A DNA stretch of 64,000 nt from the NCBI RefSeq assembly GCF_023184515.1, contig NZ_JAAHBP010000018.1, positions 124,001 through 188,000 on the forward strand. Reading direction: 5' to 3'. Shown here in pieces: positions 58,038-64,000 of the stretch. The DNA is from Streptomyces sp. D2-8. GTDB lineage: Bacteria; Actinomycetota; Actinomycetes; Streptomycetales; Streptomycetaceae. The notes under the pieces are model-generated. The model saw only the letters and a list, made by a program, of their open reading frames with translations. It was not told the DNA's origin and made no database searches. Each line of letters begins with the position of its first letter. Positions within the stretch are counted from its first letter, which is position 1. The translations under genes and the position numbers were made by a program.

Positions 58038-58757
58038 TCAATGCGCATGGCCTGCACGGGCGCTGCCTGCGACGACTCCGGCGTAGCCGCCCGCCTCTTC
58101 CAAATCCTGCGGGGATCCGAGGAAGACCTTGCGGGACGTACAGAGGACGAGCGCGCTGTCGCAGCAGGCGTGCACGTCCTCCATGAGGTGGGTGGCCAGG
58201 ACCACGGTCGTGGTGGCGCTCAACTGCCGGAGCAGGGCGTGGAAGCGGTCCCGCTCGGCCGGGTCGAGGCCGGTGGTGGGTTCGTCGAGCAGAAGCAGCT
58301 GAGGGTTGTTCACCAGGGCTTGGGCGATGCCGACGCGGCGCCGCATTCCGCCGGAGAGGGTGCGGTACTTCGCGTCCAGCCGTGTGGTCAGGCCGACTTG
58401 GTCCACGGCGCGTTCCACCGCGTCGAGGGCACCACGGTTCGGCATGTCCTTCAGCCAGGCGGCATAGCTGACGCACTCCCGTACCGTGAAGCCTCGGAAC
58501 ATGCCGAATGTCTGTGGTAGGTAGCCGAGTCGGCGGCGGATCTCCAGGCGTTCGGCGGGACGCCGCGGATCGCGCCCCAGCAGCTTCAGTTCTCCTTCCA
58601 CCGCTGCCGCGGCCGTGGCCAGGACGCGCAACAGGGAGCTCTTACCGGCTCCGTTGGGGCCGAGCAGGGCGTGGACACCGTGCCCCAGGTCCAGATCGAG
58701 GCTGTCCACAGCGGTGGTGCGGCGGTGTCGAACGGTCAATCGGGTGGCGCTGATCAC
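58038..58757 (-). CDS. ABC transporter ATP-binding protein
   Basis: 239 residues from a GTG at 58757 that overlaps the end of the upstream permease gene. Walker A LGPNGAGKSS (about residues 31-40), Q-loop GYLPQTFGMFRGFT, signature TLSGGMRRRVGIAQAL (about 136-151), Walker B LLLLDEPTTGLDP (about 157-169) and the switch His in LATHLMEDV. The subfamily is the one found with multi-subunit ABC-2-like exporters. Third gene of a three-gene membrane operon. Confidence 0.92.
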   Translation of the reverse strand: MISATRLTVRHRRTTAVDSLDLDLGHGVHALLGPNGAGKSSLLRVLATAAAAVEGELKLLGRDPRRPAERLEIRRRLGYLPQTFGMFRGFTVRECVSYAAWLKDMPNRGALDAVERAVDQVGLTTRLDAKYRTLSGGMRRRVGIAQALVNNPQLLLLDEPTTGLDPAERDRFHALLRQLSATTTVVLATHLMEDVHACCDSALVLCTSRKVFLGSPQDLEEAGGYAGVVAGSARAGHAH

Positions 58758-59398
58758 CAGGACCTCAGATCGTTGAAGGAGTGCCGCCGAAGGACGAGAA
58801 GGGCACCCAGCACGCCGGACGCGACTCCCCAGACGAACTGGGCGCCGCCGTCCAGCAGGTTCTTGAGCACATTGAGCAGGACGGTCCCGTGGGAGCTGAC
58901 TTTGCCGTCCTGGCGCATGGAGAGGCGGGCGATGGCGGCGATCACCAGCAGCCATGTGCCGCCTGTCACGACCGCGCCGAGCGTGCAGCCGATGTAGGAA
59001 CCGAGGATCAGCGTGACGAGCGTCAGCGTCAGGCTGGGCACCAGCCAGGCGGCCGCCCATGGCGACACGCCGACGCCCGTCACCGCGGCGACAAGGAGCA
59101 GGGGAAGGCAGATGGCGAGTACGACACCTGTGCGCAGCATCAGCAGACGCAGTCCGCCGGCCGGAGTGCTGCGGATCACGGGTGCGAAAGGATCGGCTCT
59201 GCCTCCGTAGCTGGCCGCCACCCAGATGAGAGGCAGCAGCGGTGCGAGCAGCAGCAGGAAAGGGAGGGAGTCCTCCTCGCCGGCTGTCGCGGCGAGCCAG
59301 GCGGCCGCCGAGCAGACCCCGGTGACGGCGAGCAGCCAAGGCCAGCGCAGTCCGGGCACGGCTCGCAGCCACGGTGGTGGCTGGGGAAGGGGCATCAT
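58754..59398 (-). CDS. ABC transporter permease-like membrane protein
   Basis: 214 residues with six hydrophobic segments (for example WPWLLAVTGVCSAAAWLAA and VLAICLPLLLVAAVTGVGV). It overlaps the preceding gene (ATGA at 59395-59398) and the following ATPase gene (GTGA), so the three are translationally coupled. No conserved permease motif is strong enough to name a substrate; position makes it a membrane subunit of the exporter. Confidence 0.75.
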   Translation of the reverse strand: MMPLPQPPPWLRAVPGLRWPWLLAVTGVCSAAAWLAATAGEEDSLPFLLLLAPLLPLIWVAASYGGRADPFAPVIRSTPAGGLRLLMLRTGVVLAICLPLLLVAAVTGVGVSPWAAAWLVPSLTLTLVTLILGSYIGCTLGAVVTGGTWLLVIAAIARLSMRQDGKVSSHGTVLLNVLKNLLDGGAQFVWGVASGVLGALLVLRRHSFNDLRSW

Positions 59399-60702
59399 CG
59401 CGCTCTTTCTCCGTCGGGGTCAGGGATGCGGGGCGGGCGGTTGCCGTGTTCGACGGCTGTCAGATACCGGCCGATCCATTTCGCGCGATCCGGGGCGGCG
59501 AGACGGGCCAACCGGTCGGCGGTGGACGGCGCGTGGGCCGGGGAGCCGTGCGAGGACGTTTCCTGCGTGAGCCATCGATACAGTGCGCGGGCCTCGGCCG
59601 ACGCGGGCTCCTGGGAGGAGAATGCGGTGAGGCAACCGGCGAGGTCTTGCAGACTGATTTCCCATCGAGCCGAGACGCCGACCGTCCACGCGTGGTCGGC
59701 CCCGTCGCTGTCCCGGCACGTGCGCGCACTGTCCTCGGTCAGGAGGTAGTGGGTGGGGCCGGCACCCTCCATCCGTCGGGACAGGCGTACGGCGACGTGT
59801 TCCAGACGCTGTCGTCGTGGCTCGTACGCGGACGAGACGCAGACAGCGGGATCGTGTCCCCTGCAGCGCAGTTCTCTCGTGTTGAGCACCGATCCTGAGG
59901 CATGGACCTGGGGAGTGAGGGCCAGGAGCGGGAGGGCCGCCGTCAACATGACGATCAGGGCACCCGATGCCCTCCACCGGCGGGCGCACAACAGGACGGC
60001 GGTCGCCGCCACCGCGGCGAGCAAGGCGGCTTGGCACCAGGGCAGCCAGACGGCCGGACCGGGCGGCGCCCCGAGCTCGGCTCCTCCTGGGACCGGGTCC
60101 CCGCGGTAGGTGAACCGGAGATCGGTGAGGGGACCCAACAGCGGCTTGCTCCATGGGGAGACGGACAGCACCACGGCGGCCGCAGCGAGCAGAACGAATA
60201 CTCCTCGCAGCGGTACGGTCCGGCCCACCAGGTAGGCCACACAGGAGAAGGCTGTGAGCATCACCGCGTCGACCGCCATCATGTCGAGTGGCGCACGGCC
60301 CACCGGCTCCTGCGGGTAGGGCGACACCACCATGACGGTCATGGCCAGCACATAGCCGGCCAGCGGCCACACGACTCCTGAGGCCAGACCCATCAACTGG
60401 TAGGTCACTCCGCCTCGGGCCGATGTCGTCACGACCCAATCGGCCTCATCGCGTGCCTCCGCCCCGCCCTGCCACCCGGCGAGCAGCACCGCGAAGCCCA
60501 CTCCGACGGTTCGCGCCGCCAGTCCGCACATTTCACCGATGTAGACCCAGCCGGTGTCTCCCCACATGCCCCGGGCGTACAGCCCGTCCCAGACCACGGC
60601 CACGAGCACGCCGGCCATCACGAACGCGACCAGCGGGCCGGCCTGCCGCCGCAGGTTCGCCCAGAGCACGATGACGAACGGCGTCCGCCGCCTCAGGAAC
60701 AT
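59395..60702 (-). CDS. Polytopic membrane protein of an ABC transporter operon
   Basis: 435 residues. The first 260 residues hold about seven hydrophobic segments (FVIVLWANLRRQAGPLVAF, GVGFAVLLAGWQGGAEARDE and following); the remaining 175 form a soluble domain with four Cys (RELRCRGHDPAVC, ARTCRDSDGA, DLAGCL), probably extracytoplasmic and disulphide-bonded. The loop GWQGGAEARDEADW resembles the cytoplasmic loop of ABC-2-type permeases. It is the first gene of the operon that also encodes a second permease and the ATPase. Function unknown. Confidence 0.75.
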   Translation of the reverse strand: MFLRRRTPFVIVLWANLRRQAGPLVAFVMAGVLVAVVWDGLYARGMWGDTGWVYIGEMCGLAARTVGVGFAVLLAGWQGGAEARDEADWVVTTSARGGVTYQLMGLASGVVWPLAGYVLAMTVMVVSPYPQEPVGRAPLDMMAVDAVMLTAFSCVAYLVGRTVPLRGVFVLLAAAAVVLSVSPWSKPLLGPLTDLRFTYRGDPVPGGAELGAPPGPAVWLPWCQAALLAAVAATAVLLCARRWRASGALIVMLTAALPLLALTPQVHASGSVLNTRELRCRGHDPAVCVSSAYEPRRQRLEHVAVRLSRRMEGAGPTHYLLTEDSARTCRDSDGADHAWTVGVSARWEISLQDLAGCLTAFSSQEPASAEARALYRWLTQETSSHGSPAHAPSTADRLARLAAPDRAKWIGRYLTAVEHGNRPPRIPDPDGERAR

Positions 60703-60965
60703 GCCTATAGGAAGGCGTGTGCCGGCTTACGGTTCCTGATGCCCTGGGGCGTGAAGGGGCGGCGGGGAGCGTATGGGGCGCACGGAGGTTGTACCGCGCG
60801 CGTGACTGGTGCGCATGTCGTGACGAGGGCTGCCGGTCGCACCCGGCCCGACCGGTACGCGAGGCACCGGCGGTCGCAAGCGTGGCCGGCGCAGCCGACA
60901 CATCGAAGCCGGGCAAGGGCAGGACTCACTTCTGGCAGCCAGGGCCGTGACCCGCCGGGAGAACC

Positions 60966-61367
60966 GTGCTTGGCCCGCCGGCGTCGGCAGCCGCCGGCCT
61001 CGGCCCTCGCGCGGCCCTGCGCCGTTCCTGGTCGCTGACCTGGACGCGCTCCGGATTCGCCCGCATCCTCGCCCTCGCGCTGCCGCTGGCCGCGCTCACC
61101 GCCGGGATGGTTTGGCTGGTGACACAGCTCGCTCTGCCGCTGCGCCCCCTCGTACGCGCTCTTCTCGAACAGGCCACGGGCAACTTCTTCGCCGCGTACT
61201 ACGCCGGCATCCTCGCGCCCGTCCTCGTCGGCATGCTGGCCACCGCGGCCGTGACCCTCCCCTTCACGTTCTCGGCCTTCGCGGCTCTCCACGGCCACCT
61301 GCGGTCGTCCCGTACCCCTCCCGGGTGCGCTGAGGACGCAGTGGACTCCACCGTCCGAGGCACATGA
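60966..61367 (+). CDS. Putative short membrane protein, possibly a truncated permease-like gene
   Basis: 133 residues with two hydrophobic segments (FARILALALPLAALTAGMVW at about residues 31-50 and an LAPVLVGMLATAAVTLPFTF segment near 80-99). The arrangement RRSWSLTWTRSGFARILAL resembles the C-terminal membrane domain of larger Streptomyces integral membrane proteins, whose first half is missing here. No ribosome site is clear at the ATG at 60966. It may be a remnant. The stretch before it (60703-60965) shows no gene. Confidence 0.4.
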   Translation: MLGPPASAAAGLGPRAALRRSWSLTWTRSGFARILALALPLAALTAGMVWLVTQLALPLRPLVRALLEQATGNFFAAYYAGILAPVLVGMLATAAVTLPFTFSAFAALHGHLRSSRTPPGCAEDAVDSTVRGT

Positions 61368-61531
61368 AGAAGGACAGGCCGCGGGCTCGCTCGACCGGCC
61401 AACGCAAACGCCTGGTCACACGCCGATGTGCGAACCTGCAGCACACAGCCCGTACGCGCCGTCGCCGCCCGGCCCCTGACCCGCAACGCCCCCCGGGGGG
61501 GCGAGAGCTGGTCGGAGAAGCTCAAGCCCTA

Positions 61532-61549
61532 CCACTGCGCTCGCAGTGG
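61532..61549. terminator. Weak candidate hairpin
   Basis: CCACTGC and GCAGTGG arms of 7 bp around the loop GCTC, in the 270-base gap between the membrane protein frame and the convergent cyclophilin gene. The stem is short; it could be chance. Confidence 0.3.
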
Positions 61550-61640
61550 GGACCCCGGGCCCTGGCACGGAGCCTGGACGGCGACGCGCTGTGTTCCGCT
61601 CACCTCACCCTGACTACCCGCCCACACAGGCGGCTTGGGG

Positions 61641-62138
61641 TCAGAGAGTGCCGCAGTCGGCGATGGTGATGGTGGCGGAGGTACGGCCGGACCGCGAGCC
61701 GTAGCCCTCGATCTTCCGCACGAGCTCCATGCTGCTCTCGTCGGCGACCTCACCGAACACGACGTGCTTGCCGTCAAGCCACGACGTCACGATCGTGGTG
61801 ATGAAGAACTGCGAGCCATTGGTGTTCGGGCCGGCGTTGGCCATGGAGAGCTGGCCGGGCTTGGTGTGCTTGAGTGTGAAGTTCTCGTCGGCGAACTTCT
61901 CGCCGTAGATGCTCTTGCCGCCGGTGCCGTCGCCGCGGGTGAAGTCACCGCCCTGGAGCATGAACTCCGGGATGACGCGGTGGAAGGACGAGCCCTTGTA
62001 GCCGAAGCCCTTCTCGCCGGTCGCCAGGGCGCGGAAATTCTCCACGGTCTTGGGGGCGACGTCGTCGAACAGGTTCATGTTGATCCGGCCGGCGGGAACG
62101 TCGTCGATCGTGATGTCGAAGAATACCTTGATAGTCAT
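61641..62138 (-). CDS. Peptidyl-prolyl cis-trans isomerase, cyclophilin type
   Basis: 165 residues from the ATG at 62138. Cyclophilin hallmarks: ENFRALATGEKGFGYKGSSF with the catalytic Arg in SFHRVIPEFMLQGGDF (about residues 52-67), GTGGKSIYGEKF, the GQLSMANAGPNTNGSQFFIT core (about 96-115) and WLDGKHVVFGEV. No signal peptide, so it is the cytoplasmic single-domain PPIase that helps protein folding. The same frame is open without a stop through the upstream esterase-like gene to 63479, but the complete cyclophilin domain starts at this ATG, which has a G-rich site close by. Confidence 0.93.
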   Translation of the reverse strand: MTIKVFFDITIDDVPAGRINMNLFDDVAPKTVENFRALATGEKGFGYKGSSFHRVIPEFMLQGGDFTRGDGTGGKSIYGEKFADENFTLKHTKPGQLSMANAGPNTNGSQFFITTIVTSWLDGKHVVFGEVADESSMELVRKIEGYGSRSGRTSATITIADCGTL

Positions 62139-63479
62139 GCCCCCATCTTGACATCTTGCGCCCTCCGGACCGGCCCCGGCACCGTTGTGCGAGCAGTCGG
62201 CGTTGACGGTGTTCGAGCCGGAGCTGCCGTCTGCCGGGGCGGGCACCGTCCACGACCGTGCGGTGGCGCGGCCACGTGGATCGCCAAGGGCTCGTCGGGG
62301 CGGGGGTGGACTGGCCGGTGTCCGCGTTCTCGGCAAGGGATTCGTGTGGCACATGGGAGTGAACCCGGCCGCCGTAGCCTGCGTGCCGCCGCGATGGACG
62401 GCGTACGCGGCCGCGCCTTCGACGGCCTTCCAGCTCAGCTCAGGGAGACAGTGGTGTCCGTGGTCCCGGTGACCGTCAGCCGGGTGGGCGCTGCGGGGCG
62501 CCGGTGTCCTCGTTGCCGCGAGCCCCCGGAAGCGGGCGGTGTGGTAGCCGGAGCAGATGGTGTCGAGGTAGTAGGTGCCTGCGCTGCCGCACTGTTCGGC
62601 GCCGCTGCCCGGGTCGACCGCCAGCCCGTGCCCCATGCCGGAGACGGTGTAGACCTCGACGGCGGAGCGGCCGGAGGCGTCGTCGTACGCGCTCAGCGCG
62701 GTGCCCCCGCCGAGGTTCTCCGTACGGGAGGGCGTCTGGCCGATGCCCCACACGTTCGTCCACTGGTCGCGCAGCTCCGTGGCGTTGGCGGGCCTCACGG
62801 TGGTGTCGGCGGTGCCCTGCCAGATCGCCACACGCGGCCAGGAGCTCGTGCCGGCCGGAGCGGTGGAACGCACCAACTCCCCCCACTGGGCAGGGCTCTT
62901 GTCCGGCGGGATGTACATACAGGTGTAGGCCGTGGCCACGCTGCTCGCGCAGCGGGCGGGCAAGCCGGAGTCGACGGCCCCGCCCGCGGACAGGCCGGTG
63001 ATGTAGACGCGCCGCGTGTCGCCGCCGTACAGCGCGACGGCCTTGTCCACCATCTGCTTGATCGACAGTGCCTCGCCCTGACCGCGTCCGTTGTCGCCCG
63101 GCTGGAACCAGTTGAAGCAGGAGCTGGCGTTGTTGGCGCTGCTCGTCTGGGGGAGGACCAGGGTGAAACGGTAGGCGTCGGCGAACTTGGGCCAGCCGGA
63201 GTGCGTGTAGTAGTCGTTCGCGCTCTGTGTGCAGCCGTGCAGGGCGACGACCATCGGGGCGCCGGCGGGCAGTGCGTCGGGGGCGTAGGTGTACATCGAC
63301 AGGTTGCCGGGGTTGGTGCCGAACCCGGTGACTTGGGTCAGGCCCGCGGCGGATGTCTGGGGGCTGATGGTGAGCAGACCGCCGGTCAGCGTCAGAGCCG
63401 CGGCGGCGGTGACCCATCGGCGAATGCCTCTGCCGAGGGTCTGGGAGAAGCGGAACGCGGGATGCGACTGTCCCATCAC
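62139..63479 (-). pseudogene. Damaged PHB-depolymerase-type secreted esterase
   Basis: From a GTG at 63479 (AGGAGG upstream) a signal peptide (TAAAALTLTGGLLTISPQTS, cleavage near AA-GL) leads into a PHB depolymerase family esterase: VVALHGCTQSANDYY, then FNWFQPGDN, and the lipase box GLSAGGA. Directly after the box about 15-20 residues normally present are missing (GGAVDSGLPARCASSV). A later MGHGLAVDP holds the His. After about 62520 the expected Fn3 and binding modules turn into Pro/Arg/His-rich sequence, and the frame runs without a stop into the cyclophilin gene. The internal deletion next to the nucleophile and the scrambled tail argue for a broken gene, although the frame stays open. Confidence 0.65.
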
Positions 63480-63639
63480 GACTGCCTCCTGATGTGGGGG
63501 GGCTTGCCTGCACCGGGGGAGCGGTGACCAGCGTGGCGTGCATCATCGGGGTTCGCGTGCCGGCGTCGGCATGGGTGGGACAGCCACGAGTGGCGAGAAC
63601 CTGTGTGACGGCGGGACATTTCCCGTCTCACGCAGGCGC

Positions 63640-64000
63640 GCGTACCAGGGGCAGAGCATCAGCGGGTCGCCTGCCTGGACGAGTTGACCACGGCCGGCAC
63701 GGCCACATCGGGCCACACCGACCCGGCCGACTGGGCAGGTCTGACGCCCAAGGACCTGGCCGTTTCCAGCGGGGTCCCCGGCATCCAGATCGACGGCTAC
63801 TTCCCGGACACGTCCACCACCAACACCAACAACGGATGGCACCACGACGCCCAGTTCGTCATCCGCCTGCCCGACCGGTGGAACGGCGGTCTGGTGGTCG
63901 CCGGCACCCCCGGAAACCGGGAGCAGTACGCCAACGACCGGGCCATCGCCGACTGGTGCTGTCCCGCGGCTCTGCCTACGCCGCCACCGACAAGGGCAAC
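63640..64000 (+). pseudogene. Tannase/feruloyl-esterase-like secreted hydrolase, truncated and frameshifted
   Basis: A frame running to the window edge reads WAGLTPKDLAVSSGVPGIQI, DGYFPDTSTTN and QFVIRLPDRWNGGLVVAGTPG, matching the N-terminal part of secreted alpha/beta hydrolases of this type. No start codon or signal peptide is found: the frame is closed by a TGA near 63609 and has only CTG/TTG before the homologous part. Near 63956 one G is missing, so the expected DWVLSRGSAYAATDKGN continues in another frame. Both defects point to a pseudogene; the rest lies outside the window. Confidence 0.65.

Noticed and set aside
61641..63479. A genuine esterase-cyclophilin fusion protein
   Set aside because: A signal peptide followed by a cytoplasmic folding enzyme is implausible, the linker is scrambled, and the cyclophilin has its own ATG at the domain start.
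1..64000. Modular PKS, NRPS or carrier-protein genes
   Set aside because: Looked for in the cluster because of the product class; no ketosynthase, condensation, adenylation-carrier or GxDSL/phosphopantetheine site was found.
1..64000. CRISPR arrays, tRNA or rRNA genes, complete insertion sequences
   Set aside because: No regularly spaced repeats, cloverleaf-like segments or transposase frames were recognised; a scan with dedicated tools could not be run.

Overview
The window is high-GC actinobacterial DNA. Its LacI-controlled sugar-uptake operon, StrR-type regulator, dense head-to-tail coupled genes, many GTG/TTG starts and 90%-GC third codon positions all point to Streptomyces or a close relative. 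Several broken genes on the flanks (FAD monooxygenase, CocE-type hydrolase, XRE/DUF5753 regulator, PHB-depolymerase-like esterase, tannase-like hydrolase) fit an accessory chromosomal arm rather than the conserved core.

Layout. 1-5.2 kb: minus-strand sugar operon (LacI regulator, lipoprotein binding protein, two permeases, GH1 beta-glucosidase running off the left edge). 5.4-10.5 kb: small Cys/Ser-rich membrane protein, MFS exporter, gene remnants, LysR regulator, tiny membrane protein, truncated lipoprotein, YihY membrane protein. 11-43 kb: a biosynthetic gene cluster on the plus strand. 43-49.7 kb: squalene/phytoene-synthase-like gene, decayed regulator, DHA2 exporter, transglycosylase-like protein, GH16-like protein, decayed hydrolase. 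49.7-64 kb: DEAD-box helicase, GNAT, amphi-Trp and LapA-type proteins, MerR regulator, a large secreted amidase-type protein with a lipoprotein, an ABC transporter operon, cyclophilin and decayed secreted hydrolases.

The cluster is the centre of interest. It contains no PKS, no NRPS and no visible carrier protein. It encodes a HemN-like radical SAM enzyme directly coupled to a small methyltransferase (the pair that builds the cyclopropane of CC-1065), an AlkD-type DNA glycosylase with its key Trp/Asp/Arg/Trp residues, a UvrA-like excision protein, an ABC-2 exporter and a NodU/CmcH carbamoyltransferase. I infer that it makes a spirocyclopropane DNA alkylator of the CC-1065/yatakemycin/gilvusmycin type; the carbamoyltransferase favours a CC-1065-like N-carbamoyl product. 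Building blocks could come from tyrosine: an HpaB-type hydroxylase makes the catechol, an MfnA-type decarboxylase removes CO2, a TrpB-like PLP enzyme could attach a serine-derived C3 unit, and a TDO-like haem protein, a molybdopterin enzyme and a ferredoxin could perform oxidations. Two PaaK-like adenylating enzymes and four BtrH-like acyltransferases could then activate and join the units as amides.

The oddest features are (i) a UvrA-like resistance protein fused to an HpaC-type flavin reductase, placed immediately behind the HpaB-type hydroxylase; (ii) four nitrilase-superfamily proteins of which only one keeps the Glu-Lys-Cys triad; and (iii) four BtrH-like proteins, one of which has lost the conserved His. 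All functional statements are from reading sequence motifs and context; no database search was run.
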